A stretch of DNA of 64,000 nt from Sequoia sempervirens (GCA_007258455.2 VDFB02296850.1:1-64000), one strand, 5' to 3'. Shown: positions 44,739-55,260, numbered from the stretch's first letter. Numbers and translations are program-made. Notes: a model not told the origin generated them from the letters alone.

Positions 44739-45170
44739 TCAAGGGGTGATGGGTTCCATAGGTTCCAACCAAAAGGATTCTAAGGAAAAATTAACTTTGG
44801 AGGACAATGGATTAAAGCCATTATGGTGTATGGTAAATATTTCATTGCCATGTGGAAACTTCAAACATTTGTGAACAAATGAGGGGATCACTTTCAACAA
44901 GTGAAGCCAAGGATGACCCAGCCGCAAACACAATTGATCTAATTGTGGAATGATAGAAAATGTTACATCCAAAGTTTTAGGTCCTACTTGTAATGGGAGT
45001 ACGATTAATCTAATTGTAGGGAACACAAAACCAATATGTGTTTTAAACCATCCAGTTGGTTTATTATAGGAATCTTGATACAACTCATATAATACCAAAA
45101 AATCTTCCGTGATCACATTCTTGCCAGATGCAGGATCTATTAATATCCTAGGGTATTGGTGGGCTTATCA
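44739..45170 (-). pseudogene. gypsy retropepsin-like protease of element D
   Basis: The minus frame includes ILIDPASGKNVITEDFLVLY across a frameshift near 45120, then IRLIVLPLQVGPKTLDVTFS and LCLRLGHPWLHLLKVIPSFV. An Asp in IDPASG stands where gypsy proteases have D-T-G or D-N-G. The LGHPWL block matches the conserved LLGRPWL. The altered triad raises doubt whether this protease was active even before decay. Confidence 0.75.
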
Positions 45171-45670
45171 TAGATGCAACTGACTATGTAAAGAGGACCA
45201 TCAGGAAGTTTTTTAAGTATATCATTAGAAGAAAAAGTGATATCAAGAGATTTGTTGGTTGGACCCTTACGAGGGATAACGTCTATTGTAGCCACAAGTT
45301 CGTGCATAGGATTAACTTGGGTAACATTTGGAGTAATAGCAGGTTGTTTAGTATTTGTATCAACATTCATTACATCAATGTTTGAAGGTTCACTAGCATT
45401 GACAAATGAAACATTGTGTTGAGGCATAGGGTTGGTAAAAATTTGTAAATTCTGGTTAGGGGGTGCAATGGACTTATTGCCTTGATCATCGACACGCGCA
45501 ATGGACAAACAACCAGAATCAATGAGGTATTGAACTAAGTATTTGAGATGCTTACATTGTTCGGTGTCATGTCCATTTTGGCGATGAAAATGACAATAAG
45601 CATTAGGTTTAAAGGTGGCTGGTAAAGGCTTTGTGGTATCAAGTGGTTTAACGGTAGGAAAAGTGATCAT
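45140..45670 (-). pseudogene. gag zinc knuckle and linker of element D
   Basis: A 176-codon open frame begins KPLPATFKPNAYCHFHRQNG, HDTEQCKHLKYLVQYLIDSG, and continues through an Asn/Pro-rich linker to SLDITFSSNDILKKLPDGPL. C-x2-H plus GHDTExC is a gypsy gag zinc knuckle. The linker leads straight into the protease. F has the parallel LPDGPLYIIERIDDKPTNG. Confidence 0.83.
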
Positions 45671-46480
45671 TTGTTGCTAGAGAAATTGGTTCATTTTATT
45701 ATGGAGGGTATCAGGTAAGGGAGTAATTGTCTCTTTGAGTCCCCATAGGTAAAGGGTACCACTACTTTAACAGCTACCACTTGACTTTGAATAGGTTGGG
45801 TTGGTTGCAGATAAGGTGGATTGAACTATAAAAAGCCTCTATTCGGTTTTCTAAAGTTTTGCACGTTGTTTTGGTTGTTTTTCTCATACTTGTCAGCTCG
45901 GTTAGAAGTGGACTTTGAATCATGACTAGAAACAGAGTTGTGATAATCACAAAGGGTCATGCATAAATGCATGAACGAAGGGAATTTCATCATAGTTCAC
46001 TTATCCTGAAGGTGAGTGTACAAGTTTTCAATAAATATCTTTTGGAGATGTGAATTAGCAATCTTGACATGAATTTGAGCATACAATGACTGATATCATG
46101 AAATGAAATCAGTTACCTTTTCATTTGCATTTTGTTTACATCGCATTAAATCAGCCATTGTATTTTTAGGAGTCATATGGACTTGGAAATGACTTATGAA
46201 GGCATCTACAAGTTCATTGAATGATCAGATTGAATGATTGGGTAAGTTTGAAAACCACTCCAATGCAGTGTCCTTCAAGGTCCTAGGAAATTTTTTAGCT
46301 AACAACTTATCATCAAGGAAAAAGTCACTGCACAAGGCTATATAAGCATTGACATGATTAGTAGGGTCTCCTTTGCCTCCGTATTTCTCAAACCTAGGAA
46401 TTTCAATTCCTTGTGGCATCTGTGTGTGTAAGATCTCTAAGGATAATGGACTAATACAAACATGATATGTGGGTGGAGCA
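45671..46480 (-). pseudogene. gypsy gag capsid region of element D
   Basis: The open part 46225-46419 encodes MPQGIEIPRFEKYGGKGDPT, NHVNAYIALCSDFFLDDKLL and DTALEWFSNLPNHSI. Beyond a stop it continues CSFNELVDAFISHFQVHMTP, NEKVTDFIS and MMKFPSFMHLCMTLCDYHNS. This is the retrotransposon gag domain, parallel to 24589-25259 in F. Confidence 0.85.
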
Positions 46481-47350
46481 TTTTAACTTTGGCTAATGGT
46501 GGATATTTGTTGTTGCATGGATGAAACTATGTTAAAGAGTTGTGTAATGATGGGATCGGTCTAAGTGGTATGAGGTTGAAGGGAAAATGGTGATGGAGTG
46601 TATGTAATGATAGGGGAAGTGAAAGGGACACTAAGAGGGATGAAGGTGGAAGAAGGCATATGCAATGCTACAAAAGAACTAGGAATGCTAGTTGGAATAG
46701 CAAAAGAAGGAGTCACATGAATAACTTGTTGCATAGTTGTTGTAACTTGAGGAGTGGTATAAGTTGGTATGGATGCTATGGTTGAAGGAGGAGGATTGTG
46801 AGGTCCTCCTTGGCTTACAACAATGTTGGCTGACTAGGAAGTAGAAGGAACATGTTTATTGTATATCTCTGTGATTCTTTTCATAACTTGTAAGCCATCA
46901 TCACTTTCAATCAAACGATGAAGATTTTCTATTACAGGTATGGCAATGATGGAAATGTTTTCAAGGGATAAATATTGTTGTAAATGTGAAAAATCCTCAT
47001 GAATACTAATGAATTTTTCTTATGGAATGGAATTGTTTTGTGGGTGAACATTCATTGGATGGAGATGTGAAGGCATAGTAGTGGTAGTATCCATGCCTAA
47101 TGCACCATTTTCCATACTAGGAGTAGGAGCTCTTGAGATCCCAAGGTCCACAACGAAAGTGCTATCATGGGAAGCCATGAGTCTAGAACTTCGTCTCACT
47201 AAAGTATTATCAATGGGGCACCAAACACTCATAAAAGTAACACAAAAGATGGGGTGAATGCAAATGCAATGTAATCTAGGAGTGAAAAATGCAAATAATA
47301 GGAATCCTACAAACTGAAACAGAGAAATAACAACAGAGAACAAAAACATA
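46481..47350 (-). pseudogene. gag N-terminal low-complexity region of element D
   Basis: It starts at MASHDSTFVVDLGISRAPTP (Met near 47178), which is shared with F. A Ser/Thr/Pro-rich stretch with VIENLHRLIESDDGLQVMKR and ITEIYNKHVPSTS follows, then many prolines, up to the capsid domain. Two or more stops interrupt it. The longer open stretch upstream of the Met is leader sequence. Confidence 0.66.
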
Positions 47351-47670
47351 GTAATTACCTAGAAAAATGCCCGAAAATGCAGTATGAAATGTGTAGGTGG
47401 ACTAATTCGCCCAGGGTGGTGAATGAGTCCAACTATGAGATTTTTTTATGTTTTTTAGAAAATTAAAAGTGATTTTAATGCTTTTCAGATGCAAACTAAG
47501 GATTAAAATGGATATTTTCAGTTTTACAATGATATGATATGCAAAAATGAAGTCTAAATGAGTCTTTCACTAATGCAATTTGAAGAAACTCTAGGATGCA
47601 AAAACAATGCAAAAGACAATACAATTAAGTCCTAGGATGCAAATATAAATGCAAATAAGAATGATATAAT

Positions 47671-47827
47671 GTTCAATATGTAGGTTTACCAAAATGAACC
47701 ATATATTTTTGGGCCTGAGGTTTATAGGCCACTCTTGTAGTCTTAGGATGTTTCACCTAAAAGGAGAGAGATAAACCTCACGAAAAATCAATGTGGTTCA
47801 CAAAAATTAGGAAATGTATGATGTAAT
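47671..47827 (-). repeat. primer site and truncated 5' LTR of element D
   Basis: The primer-site-like TGGTAAACCTACATATTG (47674-47691, minus strand) adjoins the LTR start TGAACCATATATTTTTGGG at 47695. After 133 bp the LTR is interrupted by element E. GTAAT (47823-47827) would be the left copy of E's target duplication. Confidence 0.7.
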
Positions 47828-49478
47828 TGAAACATAGATTTTAGGACCCAAATGCTTCTCTTGCACTTATAGGGTTTTTCACCCAAAAGGAGAGAGATTA
47901 GATCCTAAAATTCTTATGTGACATTCAAATTAAGACATATATGATGTTGTATGAGCTAAATGGAGTGATCTAATTGCTGCTACACTATGAAATTGATGAA
48001 ACATGCATGTAAAACCTAAGAATTGTGATATGTTTGAAAACAACTTGTGTAATGTAAAGAGACCTAAAGAATGATCTAAAAATGTAAATAAAGCCAAACA
48101 AAAAGGTAAGGATGTAAATGATATGCACTTGGAAATGTATTTAAGACTGTAAATATCTCTAAAATTCTAAAATTGTTGATTTTTAGGCCCAATGGGACTC
48201 ATTCGCCATTCTGGGATTCATTTGGCCAAAATGGGACTCATTCGCCAAGCATGGCGAATTAGTCCCGCTTCTGCTAAAATCTTCCAGAAACCTGTTTTTG
48301 ACTGTCGAGAGTTGAAATCTCAAAAAATAAGTTTTCAGGCCTATAGGTGGGACTCATTCGCCATGGGTGGTGAATCAATCCACCTATAGAAATCTTGAAA
48401 ATTAGAGGAAGATTCTGTGGATTTGGATTTGTATTTCTGTCTCCTACAGGTTTCCACTTCTAAAATTGTCAGATCTGGGTCTAAAAGTGACTTTTCCTTG
48501 ATGATTTTAGTTGAATGAATGGAAGAAGACTTGAATAACCTTGGAATTCAATCTTCTATGATCCTCAACCTTTCAAAGGACCTAAATCTGCATGCAAACA
48601 ACACAAGAAGAGAGATTGTTGATTGTTAAGGCATGGGGGTTTGCCTTGGTCAAACCCCTTTTAGGTAATTAAACCAAATTGATGAAATAAGTAAATGAAG
48701 CATGTAAAATGGAATAGATTACCTTATGATGATCTTATCTTGAAGGTCTACAACAATACATGTAGAATCAGCCCTTGAATGCTTTAGAATGCTAACTTGA
48801 AGACTTCTAATGGAGAAACCTTAAGTTGTTTGACTTTAAATAGAAAGTGGATGATGAATTCAAGATGAGAGATGTAATAATGACTTGTTAGATGTAAAAT
48901 GAGGGTAAAAATACTTATTTATAAACAAGTGTGCCTTAGTACCCAATTATACTACATCACAGGCCGACATGTAGTGAAAATAAACTTTAAATTTCACTTT
49001 TTCCCACTCAAGGGTCAAAATGGGGCCAAATAGGACTCATTAGTGGTGATATAAATGTTGAATAGGGCTTGGGACACATAAATCAATGTGAAAGTGTAAT
49101 TAAATGCACTTTTCAACACTAAAATGAGGTCCACTTAGCCTAGGAATGCTCAAGAACCAATGTGAATGTACAAGACACATTACAACACTAGTTTGTCATT
49201 AAGTTCTCATTAAGAATCATCTAGATTGATGTAATAATGTAATTAAATATGTTTTATAATGTTGAATTAGGAAGAAATAAATTAAGTCTAGAAAAGCGTG
49301 AAAGTCCTTTACAAGACTTTACAACACCTTTACAAGACATCATTAAAAGCATATTATTTGGTTTGCAAGGGTCCAAGACCTAGTGTGGACACATAGAATG
49401 CCTCACAACATGAGATTAGGGCCTCATTAAGTCCATTTAATCTCATGTCATGCATCGGGTCCAATTTTTGACAGTACA
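47828..49478 (-). repeat. 3' LTR of element E
   Basis: It starts TGAAACATAGATTTTAGG and ends TTTTTGACAGTACA. It carries three GGGACTCATTCGCCA boxes (48190-48370), more than the related LTRs. It inserted into the 5' LTR of D, so near 47695-47900 two LTR beginnings lie side by side. A 65-codon open stretch at 48192 is inside these boxes and is not a gene. Confidence 0.8.
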
Positions 49479-49525
49479 TTAAGCCCCCACTTTAGTGAGA
49501 GGAACTTGCTTCTTCACACTAAAGT
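49479..49525 (-). promoter_or_regulatory. polypurine tract with conserved hairpin, element E
   Basis: The minus strand reads AAAGTGGGGGCTTAAT at the LTR edge. The arms ACTTTAGTGAGAG (49489-49501) and TCACACTAAAGT (49514-49525) pair, with a shorter loop than in X and D. Confidence 0.74.
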
Positions 49526-50699
49526 AGCCTTTCAAGAGATATCCACATGTATGCCAAGCCCCCAAGATACAAAATCATACAAAGGCAAGATAGAAAAAGA
49601 TGTACTCACTCTGGGCCCACAAAAATTTGGATCATTTGTGGGGTGAGAAGGGACAAAACATAAAGAAAAGGAAAAGAGTAACATACGCTAGTTGGCATGT
49701 ACTGACAAACACAAAGGTGGCTATGGGGAAAAGTCATGCCAATAGTTGGGCTTCCCGCTCAACCATGCTAAAGCTATACCCATTTGATAACTTTAACAAG
49801 GCACCACAAAGCCAAAGAAAATGAAAATGTTGGTTTAAGTTTTATAAGACAAGAAAAATAGGATGGCACCACAAGCATGCAAGTTGTGTTATGCAAGGTG
49901 GCCAAACAAGTAAGACAACTCCACAGGAATGCAAGTTGTGTTATGCAAGGTGGCTGAATGAGAATGTTATGTGTAAATTTTTTATGTGCAATATGTTCAA
50001 AGGAGTCTTGTTCAGTTCATGTAAGGTCAGTCACTTAGGGAACATTCTGTCTAATGTCTCAAAAGAGGACCAATCAAAGAATAGTAATATGCTAAGATAG
50101 ATCACACTTATGAAGGACATCACACCCAATGTCATCCATAAAGTGACAAATGCATCATGTAAATGAAAAGGCTTCGCTAAGAATGCAAATGAAATAATGG
50201 TAATGTATGCCCCCCACTTTAAAGGAATTTCTACACATCGTTCTATGAGCAATTAATTGAAAGTAGAGAAGAGGAAGAAAGCAAGACATGAGAGCTAACT
50301 TGGAAAGCTCTATGCCAAGTCATATGTTTCGAAGTTAGGCTACATCATGTCAAGGGAATACTAAGGATTATAGTATGTCATATGTGAGTCAATCTTAAGA
50401 CATATCATCCACATCTCAAGCTTGCTCTTAAGTGTTCATGAAAGGTTAACGACAAGTCAAAAGAGAAAATGACAAGTGGCATACAAGGGATAAGGCTGTC
50501 TAACCTTTTTCTCCCCACTTAGTGTAGAACAAAGGTGAGCCTGAAGTGGATGATGGTATACTACCCCTTGCGATGGATGCAAGACATGCAATAGTGAGAA
50601 TGGAATTATCCTACAACTATTACATGGCAAGGAGCAACAAATAAGGTTATTTATAAGATAGAGGCTTGGAAGAGTCTGGTGTGATAGTATTGATGTTGA
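49526..50699 (-). other. 3' non-coding part of element E
   Basis: No frame is supported. A repeat of GCATGCAAGTTGTGTTATG and a variant GAATGCAAGTTGTGTTATGC occurs at about 49876 and 49926. The second hairpin is at 50216-50264: arms ACTTTAAAGGAATTTCT and AGCAATTAATTGAAAGT, with a CCCCCC run. Here the pairing is weaker than in D and F. Confidence 0.55.
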
Positions 50700-51536
50700 A
50701 GGAAGAATTGTTGATGTCAATTAGACTACAATAGCCAAGACCATGAGTCATTTGTTGTGTGTTAAGCTCTATAGGATTGTGGATACCTTGTTCTCAAGCA
50801 CCACAACCTTTTCCATTATATCCAAGCTATTTCATAAACTTATAGCCTTTTCCATAAAGTTGTTTTAGGGCTTTGGAATCAGGAGGTTGTTCGTTATTGT
50901 GTTCATTGGGGATTGTTATGGAGTGTGTGTTATTTTCTAAAGTGGTTGAGGTGGGTGCTTGTGAAAAGTCATCCGAAGTATGTGTTGTCAGGATGGGTGG
51001 TTGTTCTTGTTGTGGTTTCTCATCTTTCTTCTGTGTGACTATGTATTTTCCCATAAATAAGGGTGTGAAGTCTAAGGATCCCCAATCGTCACCAAATAAG
51101 TTACATGGAAATTCCTCATTTTCAATTGTAAGAGGGTCTATGTTGGATGTTGGAATCAATGTTGTGAGAGGACTTGTAGTTCCTTTTTTAAGGTTCAAGC
51201 AATTTTCATGCTTGGGATCAATTTCAATTTGATATATAAGATTGTTATAAATGTACTTCATGATACGGTGGAGAGTTGAAGGGACTGCATTCATCTCATG
51301 AATCCATGGTCTTCCTAGAAGAATATTATATGAAACTTCATAAGGCATGACATGGATAGGAGATTGCAAAGTGACCACTCCAACTGTAATAGGTAAAGTG
51401 ATGACCCCTAACGGTTTCTTTGTTATATTATCAAATCCTCAAATAGAAATGGAATTAGGTTTTATTTGTGAGCTATCCACTTTCAATCGATCAAGAAGGC
51501 TCACAATACACACAATAAGGATAAAACCATTATCTA
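50700..51536 (-). pseudogene. Tat-type protease with G-patch-like tail, element E
   Basis: From the 51536 end the minus frame reads NIDNGFILIV, IKPNSISI, GFDNITKKPLGVITLPITVG, then YNILLGRPWIHEMNAVPSTL HRIMKY. D-N-G is the protease active site of Tat-clade gypsy elements, and ILLGRPWIH is the conserved later strand. The 183-codon open part ends KQLYGKGYKFMK; beyond a stop come GYNGKGCGAREQGIHNPIEL and HGLGYCSL, a glycine-rich G-patch-like segment. The gene is truncated on its N-terminal side by the insertion at 51537. Confidence 0.82.
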
Positions 51537-51834
51537 TGTTATCACAGAATCTAGCAGCACTCGTTCCACAGATAACCCCCCTATGAAACTTATTTGTTTC
51601 CTAGGTTCGTGAAGTTCTAGCACACAAAATGAGGTGATTTTCAAGCCACCTCGAAATGTGTTTCAAAGCCTTAAACAGTCAGTTTGAGCATCCCCCTATG
51701 TTCGCCTCACAAAGACCTTCGAAAAGAGCACCTTCATGAAGTCTCACTATTCATACTTAGTTAAATTATGAAATATGCAGTTGCACCCAAAAAGTGCGCT
51801 CCTACTCACAACTAATTTTTGGCTGTGTTGAAAG

Positions 51835-52329
51835 TGCAGGGGCACCAAAAATCAGTGCCCTTGCATAAAAGTAATTTTCAAAAATGTGCAGAAGCGCTAA
51901 AAGAGTGTGCTCTTAGACATTGTTGCCAGACTCAGCCAATTTTTTACTATGGCGTTATTTTTAGCACCTTTGTAGTTTTTCTAGTATTGTGCAACTTTTT
52001 ATGCCTTAATTAGTTGCACAAATTTTGTTCATTTATGACATTCCCAAATCACTTTTAAGTGATTTTAATTGAATTTTAGCTCATTTCTTCACTTCATTTC
52101 ACCTTTCACTCATTCTCCATGAAGCTGGAAACTTGCACAAGCTCTGATTTTTAGCACTTGTGCACTTTTTATCTATACTTAGTCAAATTTGTATAGGGAG
52201 CTAATTTTTGTCTCCTATGCACTTTTCACATTTTACATGCTAAGTGTAAGAGCGCGAATTTTCAGCGCACTTACACCTGTGATCAACTCTCTAAGTGCAA
52301 GGGTGCTGATTTTCAACACCCTTACACTT
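51835..52329 (+). repeat. family of related inverted repeats in LTR1
   Basis: Three hairpins share the sequence GTGCAAGGGCAC or GTGTAAGAGCGC and a short A/T-rich loop. They are TGCAGGGGCAC/GTGCCCTTGCA (51835-51865), GTGTAAGAGCGC/GCGCACTTACAC (52244-52276) and AAGTGCAAGGGTG/CACCCTTACACTT (52293-52329). Each pair has one mismatch. The latter two loops include AATTTTCA or GATTTTCA. All recur in LTR3, and the latter two in LTR2. Confidence 0.82.
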
Positions 52330-52860
52330 TTGGCAGGTTTGGTCTTTGACATCTCCAAATCACTCTATCTTCACTCTGGACCTCGTTTCTCTGCTCCTGC
52401 ATCATTTTTTGTGCCTCATTGCTCACTTCATGCTTACTCAACATCATTTCTCCCTTCACACTTCCCAATGCCACATTTTTTGCTAACGCCTATTGATTCA
52501 CCATGCTTGTAGTTTCTCTCAAGATCTCATCAAGTGATCCCGAAGGTGACGTCCTTTGATCTTGGTTCTTCTAGATGACACATTCATGTAGGAGACCAAG
52601 AAGAAATATGAAGACTTCATCACCCAAGCAAGGAACCATGAAGATTCTTGATCTCTAGTGTTAGAATTTCTAATGCATCCCTTTGTGCATCTTGTAAATA
52701 GTTTTTGACATCTTAAATGTAATTTTGCAAAATGTAATCACACTAATATCCGAGATGTAGTTTCATGAAAACAAATTACATTTTGACTTTAGTCAAATTT
52801 AGGTGAGATTTTCCTAAATTAGCTCACCTAAATTTCCTAGATTTACTCTTCCCTCTCTTT

Positions 52861-52868
52861 TATAAATA
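52861..52868 (+). promoter_or_regulatory. TATA box of the Tat-like LTR (LTR1)
   Basis: TATAAATATGAGGGATTTC lies within a stretch identical in LTR2 (56239-56246) and LTR3 (60451-60458). Conservation in three LTRs and position after the inverted repeats make it the likely promoter. Confidence 0.72.
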
Positions 52869-53147
52869 TGAGGGATTTCTATTGTAATAGGATGTTTTAG
52901 TATTTTGCAATGAAGTGCTTCCCTTTTTGAAACAAATTGTAAAACTTTGTGTTCATACTTTGCGAACAAAATCAGATCAATAAAGAAGAATATTGCAAAC
53001 CAAACTTTGTGTTGGATTCGATAGTCTTGTGAATTGATCTCTTTTGGTGGTAATTAGTAAGTGATATCTGAAAAACTCTAAGCAATTCATGTAAACTTTG
53101 TGTTACATCTTTTACGTAGATTTACATTTGTGTTTTGGTTAACTATT

Positions 53148-53250
53148 GTTGAATGATCTACAAGACTTTGCACTTGTAATTGTTCATACTCTTTGGATAC
53201 TTTGGTTGAATGATCTACAAAAAATTGCACTTGTAATTGTTCATACTATT
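53148..53250 (+). repeat. 57-bp direct duplication in LTR1
   Basis: GTTGAATGATCTACAA and CTTGTAATTGTTCATACT recur at a 57-bp spacing (53148 and 53205). LTR2 and LTR3 have the same duplication near 56527 and 60735. Confidence 0.83.
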
Positions 53251-53735
53251 CGAGGAATTGCTACATCTAAGAAGACTTTGTGCTTCTAATGCGACAAATG
53301 AGATATCTATCACAAATCCACCATTGATAAAGCTACAGAATGACTTTGTGCCTTCGTGAGCTTTCCCTTTTACTTTTTTATTGTTAATCACTTCTGGTAT
53401 CTCTACGCTTTGCTTTGACAAGATAGAGGTATTGGTATTACTGCTAGTTGATCGTTTAAAGTTATTAAGAATTGAGAACTTCCAACAGTGAAGCATTGTA
53501 AACATCTTCTCTGAAAAAAGAGAGAAGGATGAATGTAACACACCCCCCCACTTTGTAAGTATTGTGTACATTGTGTAATTACTTTATTTGTTTTACCATC
53601 ACTTTCATCAGCGGTAAGAAGGGCACCTCCCCTTTTCTGAGAGGAGAGATTCTTATCTCACATAGCTGTGGCTGAAGTCCTAGTTCTGTAATCTATTGAA
53701 AAAGATGATTACATAATTTTCACCCAATAGTTTTT

Positions 53736-53753
53736 TGGTGACTCCGCTGGGGA
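53736..53753 (+). promoter_or_regulatory. Tat/Ogre-type primer-binding site (unit 1)
   Basis: TGGTGACTCCGCTGGGGA stands just after the LTR end. It resembles the TGGCGACTCCxxTGGGGA primer site known from Tat/Ogre elements (tRNA-Arg type). Units 2 and 3 have it at 57120-57137 and 61329-61346. Confidence 0.78.
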
Positions 53754-53864
53754 CACGATATGCATTCTAAAGCCTCATGCTTTCATTTGAAGTATACCTG
53801 TGTCCTTTTTTTATTGTAATTTATTTTCTTGTAATTTTTTCATGCTTCAACTAAGGACATGTAA

Positions 53865-54704
53865 ATGGCTATTCAAGGTCCTTGGGGAAATGCTTTTGGT
53901 CCGTTGAGCCTAGTTCTACCCCTACATGCTCTTCCTGAAGGCTCACAAAATAAATTTCCCAAGTTTTTGTGTGATGGACAACATCCTGACGAGCAGATTG
54001 TTGCTTTCTACATTGCTTGTGGAGTTCATGGTGTTGAATACGAAGATGTATCTGTAAGGCTATTTGTGGAGACTCTCCAAGGTGTTACTGTAGATTGGTT
54101 TTATCATCTGAAGCCAAGTACCATCACAAATTGGGAAACTCTCATAGCCAAGTTTGAAGGAAGGTTCAAGCCTCCCGAAGATGCTCATGCTTTGTTGGCT
54201 CAACTCACCTAGTTGAAGAAGGAATCTCACATGCCCATGCGCGAGTTCATTGCTCACTTCAACTTGAGTTGACACGAAGAATTCCAATTATTTCTCAACC
54301 TACAACTGAGAATTTGAAATGTTTCTTTGTAAATTCTCAAGTGCCCAAGGTTGGTTTCCTATTGAGAAGAGAAGCCCCAACTACTCTTCCAATTGTAGAG
54401 ACCTTGGCGATATAAATTGAAGATGATCTCATTCTTGCTGGGAAAATAAAAATTGAATCAAATGAATATGAAGAAGCCTATTCTTTGGAGTTATTTTCTT
54501 CCATCACGAGGACGAATCCTATGGTGCAAAGGTTGGTAAATGAGCTACTTGTCCTCAAAAAGTAGCTAGCTCATAATTTTGCCAGTGGGAATCAACACAA
54601 GTTATCTTCACCTCCGAAGAGGCTTGCTGTTGAGGTACCATTAGTAAAAGAAGTATTGAACCATACTGAATCTGATCAAAGTGATCTCGTAATTCTCTTT
54701 CAAG
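53865..54704 (+). pseudogene. Tat-like gag, unit 1
   Basis: The 115-codon open part encodes NAFGPLSLVLPLHALPEGSQ, NKFPKFLCDGQHPDEQIVAF, LQGVTVDWFYHLKPSTITNW and LIAKFEGRFKPPEDAHALLA, the retrotransposon gag domain. A stop follows at 54210. After a frameshift near 54270 the frame continues RRIPIISQPTTENLKCFFVN and EDDLILAGKIKIES. The gene is cut near 54704, where an unrelated segment begins. Confidence 0.83.
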
Positions 54705-55260
54705 GGGTATGTGTAGGATCATGATGGGCCAAAAAGTGGCAATATGATGGGTATTTGTAGGGTATGTGGCTGACAACTTTTTTTTACCCAAAATTGATGA
54801 AATAAAAAGGGTTTTTAAAGGAGATTCTCAGCTTTCCACCAAAATAAATTATGTTTTACTTTGAATTTAATAAATAATTATTATTCATTTTCTATTTGAA
54901 TTATGAATAAAGTACTAATTGATAGGCTGATTGAAAAACATTTATAGCTTTCAAACGGTATCACATTTTTTGAATCCAAAACATGCATCACATTCTATGC
55001 TTTGCATACTATAGGATTAAAAAATGAAAAAAAAAGAATTTCATGAAGTTTTGACCAAGTTAAGGTGGTCAGACATACGAGTTTTTATATTTTTTAAAAG
55101 TTGTAATAAAAAATTCATAATTAATTATTTACTTGGAAAAAAATTACAAAAAAATATGCATCACATATGGTCATGAGTCCTCTACTTATGTCTCAAATAT
55201 TATAAAAAATTATTATCATTTTATTGTGGTTAGGGTGGTCAGACAGACACCTACTTCTTA
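54705..55260. mobile_element. unidentified segment with inverted motif copies
   Basis: Homology to units 2 and 3 stops near 54704 and resumes inside LTR2 near 55261, so this segment replaces the end of internal 1 and the first 400 bp of LTR2. GGTATGTGGCTGACAAC (54761-54777) is matched in reverse by GGTGGTCAGACATACG (55064-55079) and GGTGGTCAGACAGACACC (55234-55251). The inverted motif copies suggest a small TIR element, but I could not find a clean target duplication. It encodes nothing I recognise. Confidence 0.5.

Larger units (their letters stand above)
35750..47827 (-). mobile_element. gypsy-type LTR element D (gag-protease, no polymerase seen)
   Basis: On the minus strand: a truncated 5' LTR (47695-47827), primer site, gag, zinc knuckle, protease-like region, C-terminal region, repeats, two hairpins, polypurine tract and 3' LTR (35750-42145, split by an insertion). 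The internal region is 5.5 kb. There is no reverse transcriptase, RNase H or integrase, and the layout equals that of F. The left flank is the gag of element G. The 5' LTR is cut by element E at 47828. Confidence 0.85.
47828..51536 (-). mobile_element. gypsy (Tat-like) element E, 3' part
   Basis: A complete 3' LTR (47828-49478), the conserved polypurine tract and hairpins, a non-coding stretch and a protease plus G-patch-like region are present. The rest is cut off by the Tat-like array at 51537. The 3' non-coding region aligns with X (for example 50490-50640 with 14190-14330), so E and X are close relatives. Confidence 0.8.
51537..53729 (+). repeat. Tat-like LTR1
   Basis: It starts TGTTATCACAGAATCTAGC and ends TTTTCACCCAATA (CA in the other copies). 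It contains the inverted repeats at 51835-52329, the TATAAATA box at 52861-52868 and a 57-bp tandem duplication at 53148-53250 (each unit opens GTTGAATGATCTACAA). The 107-codon open stretch at 52189 is also open in the other LTRs but lies across the inverted repeats. Confidence 0.86.
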
